Of a stretch of DNA of 64,000 nt, positions 17,100 to 26,494 are shown in pieces. The notes under the pieces were generated by a model. That model was not told the DNA's origin and ran no database searches. It worked only from the letters and a program-made list of their open reading frames with translations. Made by a program: the position numbers and the translations under genes. Position 1 is the first letter of the stretch, and each line of letters starts with the position of its first letter. The stretch is from Rickettsiales bacterium (GTDB lineage: Bacteria; Pseudomonadota; Alphaproteobacteria; Rs-D84): NCBI GenBank assembly GCA_031283185.1, contig JAITCH010000009.1:127190-191189 (forward strand), read 5' to 3'.

Positions 17100-19433
17100 T
17101 TATTTTGTTGCTGCCCCACCTGCTTTTGCACGATTGCTTTCATTCACAACTTTTTCTAATGCGCCTCGAATAGTGGATTGTAGTGTTGTCATTTTATTCA
17201 GCATATTGCTGACGACATTATTGCAGTCTGATTCCTTAACATTAGAGTTTGCATCTTTACCACCGCCCAGTGTGGCATTTGCTTTACCGATCAGGGCCTT
17301 GCATTTTTCGATAGAGTCTTGGTCTGCGCGTGCCATTGGCGAGATATTTGCGATCAGCGATCCGATTTCGCCGATAAGGCAGTTGTAGACTTCCTCTGTA
17401 TTTCCTTGCAGACAAAGCAGTGCGGCTTCTGCGCGTCGTTGTTGGGCCGAGTTTTGCCCATTAGGGCTAGCGATACCTTCGGCCTCTTCTTTTTGGTGGT
17501 TCAGCACGGATTGTTGCACCATTGTTTTGACTTGTTTAGCGATGATGTTCAGCTTGTTGTATTGTGAATACATTTCTTTGGTTATATTGCTTGCTCTGCG
17601 ATGGATAAGGTCTTTATCTACTTGTTGCAGACTAATTCCCCCCCCGGAAAGAAGACAGCTGCCACTTGAATTTAATCCGTGCACGGATGAAAGGATAAAG
17701 TCTATATTGAATACGGCGTTTGTACCTGCAGTGCACATTCCTTCATCATCGGTTTTATTCAAACAGATTCTGTTTGCACCTGTTGTTGAACCGCCCTTGG
17801 CTGATATTTTCCCGAGAGAGCCTACACAACCCGGTGTAATCCATTGCAAATTACTGCCTGTTGTGCCGATATTTTCCTTTCTATCGACTTCCGCCAGTGC
17901 TTGCCTAAGCGGCTCAATATCTATTGCACCTGCGTTTGCCTTGCGGCGACCGAAGAATCCTGCGGATGTTGCGGAATCGGACATACAGCCCACGACGAAT
18001 CCGTCTGCACGCATACCTCCTCCTGGTGCACTTGGCGCGGCGAATTCTGCCATAATTTCGTCAGTGCCGTTAAGTGGTTTTATTAATTGGTTCAGGATTC
18101 TTCCTCTGTTTCCTTTTGGACTTCCGGCGGTATTGGCTTGTTTTTCATAACATAATCCGCCTGCTCCATTATGACCTCCGACACTGCTAGAACAGGTCTT
18201 TTCTGCGCGATAAAGTCCCCACCGACTGCACGCGGATTCAAGCAGCATATAAACATTGTTCAGGTCTGCCCCAAGTGCGAATCCCGTGTCGATTACATCC
18301 ATAATGCGGTCGCCGACTTCATCGAACGGCTGAAAAAATTGGTCAGAAAGTTCTTTGAATTTAGCGATGCGTTTCAGTTCTTTACGCGAACCGCAGTTCT
18401 CGCCTTTGTAATCGCAGCCTGCATATTCGGTTATGGTGTTCAAGGTTTTGTTCAGCACGGCGAGCGCGCCTTCCATTCTTTCAATCTCAGACATCAACGC
18501 GCCGGACGCTTGGTCGCGGGATAAGACTTCGGACACATTTCCAGACGACCCGCGAGATGCTTGTGCTGATTGCTGTTGCGCTTCAACCATTTGTTGCATC
18601 ATTTGTTGTTGTGCGGCGGCGGCCTCGGCTTGTTGTTGCGCCATTTGTTGTTGCATTTGCATCATCTGTTGTTGCATTGCTTCGGCCTGGGCGGAGTTGT
18701 TTGCGGCGGCGGCCGCGGCGGCAGAGGCCTTTGCTTGTTCGGACGCGACCTTTTGTTGCTTGGTTTCATTGGCCTTTAACAAATCAAGGGCGACGAGTCC
18801 CGGCAGATTTCCGAATTGCTGACAACCCAGGGACATTGCGGGCGAACCAAGGGCATCAAAGCACATACGAACTACGCCTTCGGCGGATCCTGCATCACCG
18901 CATACGGCGGACGAACATTTTGGTTGTGCGCAGCGGAGCAAAGCGGCGCGACAGGTAGAGTTGCTGACCCCGGCCTCGGCGAAGCAGTTTTTAAGTGTGG
19001 CAAAACACCGGGCGATTTCGCCGCCGGATGGATCCATAGCGATGATGCGTCCTTGTGCCAGCGCAGATTTGTCGATGTAGTTTGCGCATTCGTCAAACTT
19101 GTCGCATTGGGCTGCGGCGACGGCGGCGGATCGGTCGCCGCGGATGATATTGTTGTATGCGTTTTGGTCGATTACTTGACCACCTTTAATGCCGGTGAGG
19201 TTTCCGCCACCGCCCATAATAGCGGGTTGCGGCCCTGAAAGGGTAGAAGATGACGGCGCCCCGAATACGGCGAATGGCGCAAGGATTAATACGATTGTTA
19301 AAAGTCCCCTTCGCTGGCGAAGGGGTGTCACCAAAGGCGACGGGGTAGTGGTCTTAAATTCCCCGCCAATGGTGGCGTGGTGTCCGGCTTTGCCGGACGG
19401 GGTGGTTAGCTCTCCGAATTGTAAAAATTGCAT
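17100..19433 (-). CDS. Large secreted Cys-rich protein with repeat-derived N-terminus
   Basis: A 777-residue protein. The ATG at 19433 follows AGAGAAGAGAG; an in-frame GTG at 19445 is less likely. Residues ~7-45 are encoded by A and B repeats placed in front of the hydrophobic core LLTIVLILAPFAVFGA, so the signal peptide has an unusually long n-region. The mature part has many Cys (for example CSSAVCGDAGSAEG), a Gln/Met/Ala-rich coiled coil (MQQQMMQMQQQMAQQQ near residues 260-295) and Gly-rich stretches. I do not recognise the family. It may be an envelope or surface component together with the neighbouring exported proteins. A G8 tract (plus-strand C8 around 17638-17645) encodes part of GGGIS. 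Confidence 0.7.
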   Translation of the reverse strand: MQFLQFGELTTPSGKAGHHATIGGEFKTTTPSPLVTPLRQRRGLLTIVLILAPFAVFGAPSSSTLSGPQPAIMGGGGNLTGIKGGQVIDQNAYNNIIRGDRSAAVAAAQCDKFDECANYIDKSALAQGRIIAMDPSGGEIARCFATLKNCFAEAGVSNSTCRAALLRCAQPKCSSAVCGDAGSAEGVVRMCFDALGSPAMSLGCQQFGNLPGLVALDLLKANETKQQKVASEQAKASAAAAAAANNSAQAEAMQQQMMQMQQQMAQQQAEAAAAQQQMMQQMVEAQQQSAQASRGSSGNVSEVLSRDQASGALMSEIERMEGALAVLNKTLNTITEYAGCDYKGENCGSRKELKRIAKFKELSDQFFQPFDEVGDRIMDVIDTGFALGADLNNVYMLLESACSRWGLYRAEKTCSSSVGGHNGAGGLCYEKQANTAGSPKGNRGRILNQLIKPLNGTDEIMAEFAAPSAPGGGMRADGFVVGCMSDSATSAGFFGRRKANAGAIDIEPLRQALAEVDRKENIGTTGSNLQWITPGCVGSLGKISAKGGSTTGANRICLNKTDDEGMCTAGTNAVFNIDFILSSVHGLNSSGSCLLSGGGISLQQVDKDLIHRRASNITKEMYSQYNKLNIIAKQVKTMVQQSVLNHQKEEAEGIASPNGQNSAQQRRAEAALLCLQGNTEEVYNCLIGEIGSLIANISPMARADQDSIEKCKALIGKANATLGGGKDANSNVKESDCNNVVSNMLNKMTTLQSTIRGALEKVVNESNRAKAGGAATK
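19299..19410. repeat. Family B and A repeats at the N-terminus of the secreted protein gene
   Basis: B (19299-19352, hairpin GTCACCAAAGGCGAC) and A (19357-19410, hairpin GTCCGGCTTTGCCGGAC) lie between the start codon and the hydrophobic signal core. Confidence 0.85.
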
Positions 19434-19445
19434 AAATTTAATCAC

Positions 19446-19766
19446 TTTTCTCTCTTCTCTCTTATTATCAACTATTTTACCATATTTTTAAGCCTTTAAC
19501 AAACTATAATTCCCCTCTGCACAAAGTCTTCTTACTTTCTTTTGTCATTCCCGCGCCCGGGGTCCCCGCGAACTTGTTCGTGGGGTGGGGATGGCGGGAA
19601 TAGGACTAATAAGTGGTCGCCATAGGCGACTCAAAATAAATTCCCCTCCTGTGGAGGGGTGGACACAGATAATTCCTCGCCAATGGTGGCGGGAAATCCC
19701 TGCCCCCTTGAGGGGCGGGGCAAAAACCTCGGCGGCTTTGCCGCCAAAGGTTTTTGGGAGTGGGGG
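19446..19766. repeat. Intergenic region: AT-rich leader and G/A-type repeats
   Basis: About 19446-19540 is AT-rich and unique and probably holds the promoter for the minus-strand gene. From 19541 there are a D/G composite with a nested GGGGTCCCCGCGAAC hairpin, a truncated A, and a G element with GGCGGCTTTGCCGCC. No gene is seen. Confidence 0.7.
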
Positions 19767-20240
19767 TCAGACTTCATACCTGCTCTTAAAATAATCGTGC
19801 ACTGCAACCTTACCTTCCAATATCTCTTTCAAATGCAAAATCACGCCATCCAATTCCGACACAATATAATTATTCGGAATGCGTATAACCTTATACCCGG
19901 CTTGCTCTAAAAAATCCGTCCGCTCGTTGTCATACTCTATGGTCTCCGCATGGGCATCGCCATCCAGTTCAATGATTAGATTCCTTTCCAAGCATACAAA
20001 ATCTACAAAGTATTTTCCTATTGGGTGTTGCCTGCGGAATTTTGCTCCGATTTGGTTTCGGTTTATTGCGTGCCAAAATTTGACCTCCACGGGGGATGAG
20101 TAAAGTCTTAGTTTTTTAGCAAGAGATATTTTGTTTGATTGGTTCAATTTAACCCCCACCCCCGGTCGCAAAAAGGCGACCGCCCCGCCCCTCAAGGGGG
20201 CAGGGATTTTTAATAATAAGTGCAGCAGGTCGCGGGGCAC
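19767..20240 (-). CDS. DUF559 family endonuclease-like protein
   Basis: The core, from about VEVKFWHAINRNQIGAKFRR through PIGKYFVDFVCLERNLIIEL DGDAHA to GYKVIRIPNNYI, is a DUF559 (Vsr/PD-D/ExK-like) domain; the D...ELDGDAH acidic pattern fits the nuclease fold. The biological role of stand-alone DUF559 proteins is unclear. The start is uncertain: the longest frame begins at 20240 but overlaps the upstream gene and runs through a G repeat (20150-20215). In-frame GTG 20159 or TTG 20147 may be the real start, which would make the protein about 127-131 residues, normal for the family. Confidence 0.75.
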   Translation of the reverse strand: MPRDLLHLLLKIPAPLRGGAVAFLRPGVGVKLNQSNKISLAKKLRLYSSPVEVKFWHAINRNQIGAKFRRQHPIGKYFVDFVCLERNLIIELDGDAHAETIEYDNERTDFLEQAGYKVIRIPNNYIVSELDGVILHLKEILEGKVAVHDYFKSRYEV

Positions 20241-20458
20241 CCGCCATATGCAAAGCAGTCGCTGCGCGATTTATTTTTAGCGACATCAAAGTTGAGGCAC
20301 GCGCGCATATCATTGATATTATCGCTATCTTTGCAAGCCAAGACATCGTTCATAGCGAAACCGACTTGGGTATTTTTCCACCAGTAAGCGCGCGCATCGC
20401 CGCCTGTGCAAAGCATAGCGAATACGGAACCACCAAAAATTTTCCAAGCATTTTTCAT
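20210..20458 (-). CDS. Small secreted Cys-rich peptide
   Basis: An 82-residue protein with a signal peptide (MKNAWKIFGGSVFAMLCTGG, cleavage probably after ARA) and a mature part of about 59 residues with 6 Cys, ending CPATCCTYY. AAGAAGAG lies upstream of the ATG. The Cys density suggests a disulfide-stabilised exported peptide. Its last codons overlap the long form of the DUF559 frame. No family is recognised; the C-terminus runs up to a G repeat and may have been altered by it. Confidence 0.6.
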   Translation of the reverse strand: MKNAWKIFGGSVFAMLCTGGDARAYWWKNTQVGFAMNDVLACKDSDNINDMRACLNFDVAKNKSRSDCFAYGGCPATCCTYY

Positions 20459-20859
20459 TTTTCAACTCTTCTTTTTTCTTTTGTCATTCCCGCTCACACC
20501 CTCCGTCATCCCCGCGGCTTGTCGCGCCGTAGCGAAGCGTAGGCGGAAGGCGGGAATAGGGCTCAATAGTCCCCTTCGCTGGCGAAGGGGTGTCGCGCCG
20601 TAGCGAAGCGTAGGCGGACGGGGTAGTGGTCTTTTAATTCCCCTCCGTTTGCGTGCGCCTAATCGTTTGCGCTTGCCTTGCGGGGGATGTTCGCCTGAAA
20701 CTCGTAAGATTTCTGCGTTGCCACTTGAAATCTAATTCGTTCCACGGCTCAATTCCCCGCCAATGGTGGCGGGGTGTCGCGCCGTAGCAAAGCGTAGGCG
20801 GACGGGGTGGTTGGTGCTTACCAACTCACCACCCCAGCCTCGCCCGGCCGTCCAATATC
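20459..20859. repeat. Intergenic repeat cluster with family K copy
   Basis: Contains a D copy with the TCGCGCCG hairpin nested in its loop, B (about 20571-20630), a minus-strand family K element (about 20650-20745, containing GTTGCCACTTGAAATCTAAT) and A (about 20753-20815). No gene is seen. Confidence 0.8.
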
Positions 20860-20937
20860 AAGGGAAGCCGAGGACGAAGTGTATTGTATATACATGCCGC
20901 AGGCTTCCCGCCGATAGTGGACGGAAATGGCACGCCG
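20860..20937. repeat. Family I element, partial copy 2
   Basis: The apical part is nearly identical to copy 1 (stem GGGAAGCC/GGCTTCCC with the GTGTATTGTATATACAT apex), but the outer stem is different: GTCCA on the left and TGGAC on the right. It lies about 40 bp 3' of the minus-strand gene ending at 20976. Confidence 0.65.
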
Positions 20938-20975
20938 GGATGAAAAATTGGCCTTAACATTTTTATCCTTTTAAC

Positions 20976-23717
20976 TTAATTACACTTCCAACTCGTTGAC
21001 CCATTTGGCTGTGTCAGCGTAGTTTTATTGCATTGGTGTGTCATTGGAAATTGGCAAGTTCCTTTTTCTATGGTTTCGCGGTTATTATCTTTCAGCGCGT
21101 CGCCATTTTTATCTCTAACATTTCCACCTGCTAATATACAAGCCTTTTCGAATGCGGAAGCGCGCAGCCAGCAGCGGTTTCCGACCCAAGCGAATGCTGG
21201 GTTGCTGTCGCATTCGACTTTATTGGTTGGGTTAGCCTTGCATTCGCTGACGAGCGAGTCCCAAATGGTAGTGCCAAGGCGGTTGCAGTCTTCGGCGTTT
21301 GTAGGCTTTGGCACGCATCCGCCGCCAGCCCAGATATAGCCTTGGACTTTTTCGATGCAGTCCCATTGGTCGACGATGCAGGTGTTATTTTCTTTCAGCC
21401 AAGCTCCGCCATTTTCCTTGCAGTGTCGTTCTGTTGGGGCGTCGCAGACATAGCGGCCGTTGTTGTCCTTCATAAATTTGCCGGTGGCATCTTTTTTGAT
21501 GGTTGATCCGCGGGTGTAATTGCAATAGACCTCATAAGAAACGCAGTCTGGGCTGCCTTTCAGGAAGGCGTTTTTGAGTCGTTGTTCATCTTTGTTCAGT
21601 TCGCCGTCTTCTTTAACGCGCCAAAAGTGCCCGGCTTTCTCGCAAGAATTTCGGTCTGTTATGCAAATTTTTGGTCGACAAGAAACGGCGTTGATGGCGT
21701 TAGCGTTGTCGCCGCAGGTTTGGTCGCGGTTTTCCATAAATGCCGCGCCGGGCTTTTCCTCGCAAAGGTCGCGTTCCAGTTTAGTTTCCATATCGGCGAA
21801 TAAATTGGATAGCAGGTCGGATCCGTAAATTGCCTCGCAGGATTGTTGAATGGAACGACAGGCTTCATTGGCCATAACTTTGGATGTGGTGGAGACAGAT
21901 TTGACTGCATCGCCGCCTTCACCGCCTTGAACGGTTTTGATAACTTCGCCAGTTTCCGCAACACGGGAATTGCGGCAGTCGGTCAGTTCATCAAGGCAGT
22001 TTTGTTTAACGGATTCAACGGCGCGCGATTGCGCTTGAACGATTTCTATTAAAGCGCGATTTATGGCTTCCTTCCAAACGATTCCAGCCTCTTTCTGACA
22101 GGATTTCAAGGCGTCGATTAAGTTTTGTTTTCCATTTAACATTTGAACGAATTGTTGATTGCCCGGCATCTCGGCAAGTGTGCGCGATCCGTCGCCAAAT
22201 TCCATAAGACCGGTCAGGTCGGTAAAGCCGGTGGTGTAAATTGGCTTGCCTTTTTGGTCAATGTATTTGCCGGTGTAGTCCAGACAGCGAATCCAATCTT
22301 TCCCGCAGACAGCATCGCGTTGAAAATCTTCCAGTGTGTTTTCCAGGCATTCCACCGCGGACGCCGAATTGCGATTCTCAAAATCGTTAAGACGACGATT
22401 CATCATCTCAACATTTAATTGACGCACCTTGCCTTTAACTTCATCCATACCTTTGTTGACCGACGCCTGCAACTTTTGGCAATCGCCATCAATGGTCAGC
22501 GAATATGTTGAAACAATCATCGCCAGGTTTGTGCCCTTGCAAGTATCCTTCACCATCTGCTGACATTGTGCATTTGTGGACGAAAATAATGCCTTACCTT
22601 GAAGATTGGTGTTGACCGCGCCGTCAACGACTTCGGAATCACCCCACATATCGTCCAGATTGAAATTTCCACTGCTGAACGAAGGCTTTTGTTTTTGCAC
22701 GGCGGCCTTTTTCGGATTGACTAGATTTTCTAAAATCTCGTTAAGTTTTTGCGCGTTGGCACTGGTATCTTCGCCCGCGGCCTTTTCGCCTTCAGTTGCC
22801 GATGTTGCCGCCTTCGCTTGGTCGCCGGACATTTCAATAAAAGCCAGGTTCATAGTTGCAAAATTGTTTAACGCTTCTTTTGCATCTGAAATTGCTTTGT
22901 TCTGGGCATCCAGGTCAAGATATTTATCAGAGCAAATACATTTTTTATAAGTTTCATTTGCGACGGCGCAGAACATATCCATACATTCGGAATAGGCAGA
23001 GCGGCAGCCGGTAAAGCCTTCACCCAGCGCAGATCGTGCAATATGTCGTGCGCTTGCCGGACCAACTAACGGAGCCATTTGACTGCGCGCGGCCGAACGC
23101 GCACCTGACGCGCCACCACCACCAATCAACTTTCCCGCCCTGCTTAAATTACCAGTTGTTGCCGCATTCCTCGACCTAGAAGTCCCCTTCGCTGGCGAAG
23201 GGGTGCCCCGTAGGGGCGGGGTAGTGGTATTAAAATTCATCGCTGCCGCACGCGATTGCGCCGACCTACTCACACCCGATCTGTTGACATTCCCCGCCCC
23301 TAAATTATCAGTCATCCCGGTGCTTGACACCGGGATCTTGCCGCTTGATGCCGCCCCACCAACCGCACCAACTCTCGCCGCCGCACTGCGCGATACCACA
23401 TTACCATCCAAATCATTAGTCATTCCCCGGCTTGACCGGGGAATCTCGGCCGAATTTGTTGAACCGCGCGCCACAATATCCTGCGCCTCTTTTGACACAC
23501 CGCGCCCTTCGGAACGCGAGGTTGTGGAACTATCGCTGCCGGTTATATTGCCTGAATTGTTATCGTTGCGCCGAGAAGAGTCAGCGGACGCGCCGCCGGT
23601 AGCACCGATACGCCCTTCTGCCCCGCGCGTTTGAATATCGGCCGAGCCGACTGAAAAGACGGCGCATAAAGTGAATATGGCTAAAATTAGCCGAAAATTA
23701 AAAAATTTTCCTTCCAT
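20976..23717 (-). CDS. Very large secreted Cys-rich protein with several repeat insertions
   Basis: A 913-residue protein with a signal peptide (LILAIFTLCAVFSVGSA), a low-complexity Ser/Gly/Ala/Arg-rich N-terminal third, and a Cys-rich C-terminal half (for example DRNSCEKAGHFWRV, ENGGAWLKENNTC, WVGNRCW). Short Cys-Trp modules of about 35-45 residues appear to repeat toward the end. Three in-frame repeats lie in the low-complexity part: C (residues ~88-99 and ~124-136) and B (~162-179). The ATG lies 7 bases after a TATAAT box with no Shine-Dalgarno. Unknown family; probably surface or periplasmic. Confidence 0.7.
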   Translation of the reverse strand: MEGKFFNFRLILAIFTLCAVFSVGSADIQTRGAEGRIGATGGASADSSRRNDNNSGNITGSDSSTTSRSEGRGVSKEAQDIVARGSTNSAEIPRSSRGMTNDLDGNVVSRSAAARVGAVGGAASSGKIPVSSTGMTDNLGAGNVNRSGVSRSAQSRAAAMNFNTTTPPLRGTPSPAKGTSRSRNAATTGNLSRAGKLIGGGGASGARSAARSQMAPLVGPASARHIARSALGEGFTGCRSAYSECMDMFCAVANETYKKCICSDKYLDLDAQNKAISDAKEALNNFATMNLAFIEMSGDQAKAATSATEGEKAAGEDTSANAQKLNEILENLVNPKKAAVQKQKPSFSSGNFNLDDMWGDSEVVDGAVNTNLQGKALFSSTNAQCQQMVKDTCKGTNLAMIVSTYSLTIDGDCQKLQASVNKGMDEVKGKVRQLNVEMMNRRLNDFENRNSASAVECLENTLEDFQRDAVCGKDWIRCLDYTGKYIDQKGKPIYTTGFTDLTGLMEFGDGSRTLAEMPGNQQFVQMLNGKQNLIDALKSCQKEAGIVWKEAINRALIEIVQAQSRAVESVKQNCLDELTDCRNSRVAETGEVIKTVQGGEGGDAVKSVSTTSKVMANEACRSIQQSCEAIYGSDLLSNLFADMETKLERDLCEEKPGAAFMENRDQTCGDNANAINAVSCRPKICITDRNSCEKAGHFWRVKEDGELNKDEQRLKNAFLKGSPDCVSYEVYCNYTRGSTIKKDATGKFMKDNNGRYVCDAPTERHCKENGGAWLKENNTCIVDQWDCIEKVQGYIWAGGGCVPKPTNAEDCNRLGTTIWDSLVSECKANPTNKVECDSNPAFAWVGNRCWLRASAFEKACILAGGNVRDKNGDALKDNNRETIEKGTCQFPMTHQCNKTTLTQPNGSTSWKCN
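23180..23452. repeat. Family B and C repeats inside the 913-residue protein gene
   Basis: B at 23180-23230 with hairpin GCCCCGTAGGGGC; C at about 23310-23345 (CCCGGTG stem) and 23420-23452 (CCCCGG stem). All are in frame within a low-complexity region. Confidence 0.85.
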
Positions 23718-23724
23718 AGTTCTA

Positions 23725-23753
23725 ATTATAAACTTATTTCAAGTTTGCACCAA
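23725..23753 (-). promoter_or_regulatory. Probable promoter of the 913-residue protein gene
   Basis: On the minus strand, TTGGTG (23753-23748), 17 bp, TATAAT (23730-23725), then 7 bases to the start codon. Suggests a leaderless transcript. Confidence 0.45.
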
Positions 23754-24017
23754 GCACTTTTTATCAAAAATTCCCCTCTCATGTGGAGGGGTGTCGCGCC
23801 GTAGCGAAGCGAAGGCGGACGGGGTGGTTGGTGCTTGTTAATCGCACAAAAGTCCCCTTCGCTGGCGAAGGGGTGTCGCGCCGTAGCGAAGCGTAGGCGG
23901 ACGGGGTAGTGGATAATTCCCCGCCAAAGGTTTCCGGCGAGGGCAACCAAGCGGGGTGGGGGATCTTGGGCCCCACCCCGAACATTTTATCATCTATGAG
24001 ATTCGCTCCATTTATGT
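23754..24017. repeat. Repeats A, B and F between divergent secreted-protein genes
   Basis: A (about 23771-23830), B (about 23849-23912), a fragment of A/J, and F (about 23950-23995) whose loop reads ATCTTGGGC in place of GTCTCCCGA. Confidence 0.8.
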
Positions 24018-24028
24018 TATAATCTGCT

Positions 24029-26020
24029 ATGAACATTAAACCTGTCCTTTTACCTTTTGTCGCCTTGATTATCGCACTTTCCGCGTCCCAAACCTTCGCC
24101 ACCGAAACCAATGAATGCCCAAATGGTCGATTGCCCGTTGAACTAAGCAAAATAACACCTCAACCAAAATCAGACGACAAAACACCACCCAAATCCGATC
24201 ACGACGAATATTGGTATTACATTGAAAAAAACCAAGATAAAAACATTAAATCCATGCAAGATCGCTTGAACATCGTTCGAACATATTGCGAGGACAAGTT
24301 AATACTTAGACAAGCAACCGTACCCGGACTTGCCAAGCCATGTTATGTGACTTGTCCGTCAAACGATAAAAAAACAAACAATTCATCCTTGAAAAACTCC
24401 ACAATCTCATCTGGCGTGGTCGCGTCTGACAAACCTGCGAAAAACCAATCGCCGTGGTGGACTTTAGCCCCCCCCCCTACACCCGCACCAACTCCTGCAC
24501 CTGTTGCACCTGTCGCATCAGCACCTGCCGCTGCACCTGCACCAGCACCCACCCCCGCACCTGCTCCGGCTGCTGTTGCCGTTGCCCCCCCTGTCGCTCC
24601 TCCCGCATCTCTCTCCATTAAAAAGAAAAACCCGCAACCTGCCGCTACTCCACCCACAGAACCTTGGCCTACTATTTACGATGATAATTGGGCAGATTTG
24701 CAAGGGGCTGATTCTACTACATATAGACCGATTAATATTCCGAAAACCGCCAATACCATACAAATCGGCTATGACAAATTTCCTTGTAAAGTAATTACTG
24801 GACAGCAATTAAGTCTCCGTGAGTCGCAAGAAAAATTGTGCGATGCTGACGGGGCTGAGTTAAACAAAGAAAAAATCCTATACATATATACTGGTTTATT
24901 TGCTTTTAATTCTACTAAGCGAAAAACATATTATATTGTTGGCAACCCTTCTTATGACGATTGCGAGCTTGCAAGTATCATTGCAGGACAAAAACCAATT
25001 AAGACTTGGATGAAACGGACAGAAGAATGTTTTTCAGGCTATCCGCCATCCTCCGACGAAAATCCAGAAAAGATATTTTGTTATAATAACAGACGCAAGC
25101 GTTCTGATGCAGCGAACGAAACTGAAAGGGCAAGTTGGATAAAATGCGAGAAATCAATTAAACTCGCCAAAATCACACAATCCTCAGAACAAACAGACAC
25201 TTATATTGTTGAACCAGACCCTGCCGAACCCGCCCCTCCACCCGCCCCACCTGCCCACCCCCAACCATTCAACGAAGCCGATTGCGTTGATAAATTATAT
25301 AATAACCTGGCACTTGATAAAAAATACGGGGAACTGGCATGTAAAAACCAAGATGTTCAAGCACAAATACAGCGAATAACAGACAAGTCAACACCGGAAG
25401 AGAAGGACGCAATATGGGAAATTATTAAAAACGACAATACACTTAAGACTAAACAATGCGTGGACAAATTCGCACAGGTGAATATATTTGCGGATCAAAC
25501 TAGCGAAGATTGCAAGCGCGGCGAAGTCCAACAGGCAGTCAAACAAGCCAAGATTATTGGCAACCAATTTGATCAAAAGGACGACGCCATCATAAGTGCG
25601 CTTATCCAAAAAAATCCACAAACCGCCGCCGCACTACCCCCTCCTTTGCCTGACGAAGACGCAAACAATTCCACCGCAGAAAATTCCCCTCCTGTGGAGG
25701 GGTCGCCTCAGGCGGGGGTGGGTCAAGAATTTGACACAGGCAAAGAGCCCGAATCCGAAACTCCAACCCTTGCGGATCTCTCTGCGTTCCAACTTGACGG
25801 CGCGAGTTGGCTGACAAAAACGGACGGCACGCTTAATACGAAACGCTTGCTCTTTGACGCAGGCGCAGGGGTCGCGCTTGGCGCGATTGGCGGATTTTTG
25901 ACGAATCACCTCGTCAAATCGGGTCAAATTGATAAAGGTTTCGAGGACATTCAGTGTAGTGTCGCGGGTCGTCCGATAATGAATTTTGATGATCGCGTCC
26001 GCATCTCCTCCACCAAATAA
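24029..26020 (+). CDS. Large secreted protein with Pro/Ala linker and glycine-zipper C-terminal module
   Basis: A 663-residue protein: signal peptide (about 1-25, ALSASQTFA), a globular part, a Pro/Ala-rich linker (about 145-200), a second globular part with Cys, another Pro-rich linker, and a C-terminal module beginning LADLSAFQLDGASWLTKTDG that contains a Gly-zipper membrane-like helix (GVALGAIGGFLTNHLV). The same module ends the protein at 56763-59221. A C10 run at 24468-24477 starts the Pro/Ala linker; slippage would truncate the protein early. An A-like repeat is inserted in frame (residues ~551-567). TATAAT lies 5 bases before the ATG. Unknown family. Confidence 0.7.
   Translation: MNIKPVLLPFVALIIALSASQTFATETNECPNGRLPVELSKITPQPKSDDKTPPKSDHDEYWYYIEKNQDKNIKSMQDRLNIVRTYCEDKLILRQATVPGLAKPCYVTCPSNDKKTNNSSLKNSTISSGVVASDKPAKNQSPWWTLAPPPTPAPTPAPVAPVASAPAAAPAPAPTPAPAPAAVAVAPPVAPPASLSIKKKNPQPAATPPTEPWPTIYDDNWADLQGADSTTYRPINIPKTANTIQIGYDKFPCKVITGQQLSLRESQEKLCDADGAELNKEKILYIYTGLFAFNSTKRKTYYIVGNPSYDDCELASIIAGQKPIKTWMKRTEECFSGYPPSSDENPEKIFCYNNRRKRSDAANETERASWIKCEKSIKLAKITQSSEQTDTYIVEPDPAEPAPPPAPPAHPQPFNEADCVDKLYNNLALDKKYGELACKNQDVQAQIQRITDKSTPEEKDAIWEIIKNDNTLKTKQCVDKFAQVNIFADQTSEDCKRGEVQQAVKQAKIIGNQFDQKDDAIISALIQKNPQTAAALPPPLPDEDANNSTAENSPPVEGSPQAGVGQEFDTGKEPESETPTLADLSAFQLDGASWLTKTDGTLNTKRLLFDAGAGVALGAIGGFLTNHLVKSGQIDKGFEDIQCSVAGRPIMNFDDRVRISSTK
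24468..24477. repeat. Homopolymer C10 within a coding region
   Basis: A 10-base C run at the start of the Pro/Ala linker, about codon 147 of 663. A one-base slip would end translation early, giving an on/off switch. Confidence 0.85.
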
Positions 26021-26132
26021 AATTCCCCGCCAAGGGTGGCGGGGTGTCCGGCTTTGCCGGACGGGGTGGTTCGACTTAGCGGGGTGGGGGTTTAATAAGT
26101 CATCCCCCGGCTTGACCGGGGGATCTCGGCCG
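26020..26132. repeat. Family A and C repeats before yraN
   Basis: A (26020-26070, hairpin GTCCGGCTTTGCCGGAC), then a short fragment and a C copy (about 26099-26131, stem CCCCCGG/CCGGGGG). The C copy supplies the -35 box of the next gene. Confidence 0.85.
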
Positions 26133-26140
26133 CTTATAAT
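26112..26140 (+). promoter_or_regulatory. Promoter of yraN with -35 box in a family C repeat
   Basis: TTGACC (26112-26117, in the loop and stem of C), a 17-bp spacer, and TATAAT (26135-26140) just outside the repeat. The start codon follows 6 bases later with no Shine-Dalgarno. Confidence 0.65.
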
Positions 26141-26146
26141 CCTCTT

Positions 26147-26494
26147 ATGTCCACCCACTCCACCAATTACCGCAAAGGCCTGCTCGCCGAAACCATCGCC
26201 ACTGCATTCCTGCTGCTCAAAGGCTATACCATCCTGGAACGCCGTCGCCGCGGGGGCGGCAGCCTCGCGGAAATAGACATCATCGCACGGCGCGGCGACA
26301 CGATAGCGTTCATAGAGGTCAAAGCCCGCCGAACGATCGCGGACGGCTTGCTTGCAATCACACCGCATCAACAACAAAGGCTCCGCGCCGCGGCGGAACA
26401 ATACATTGCGAAATTCGCCCCAAACTTGAATGGCCGCTTTGATGTAATAGTGGTATGTAATTTCCTCCCCCACCATTTCCAAAATATGTTCTAA
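26147..26494 (+). CDS. yraN: YraN (UPF0102) family nuclease-like protein
   Basis: A 115-residue protein with the UPF0102 pattern: KGLLAETIATAFLLLKGYTIL, then EIDIIARRGDTIAFIEVKAR, a predicted PD-(D/E)xK nuclease-type core (E, D, ExK), and RFDVIVV near the end. The family is widespread; its substrate is unknown, although links to DNA processing are proposed. The gene appears leaderless. Length and motifs are normal. Confidence 0.88.
   Translation: MSTHSTNYRKGLLAETIATAFLLLKGYTILERRRRGGGSLAEIDIIARRGDTIAFIEVKARRTIADGLLAITPHQQQRLRAAAEQYIAKFAPNLNGRFDVIVVCNFLPHHFQNMF

Noticed and set aside
24343-24657. Antisense frame rich in Gly/Ala opposite the Pro/Ala linker
   Set aside because: It is the mirror of a Pro/Ala-coding stretch (high GC, few stops) inside a well-supported secreted-protein gene.
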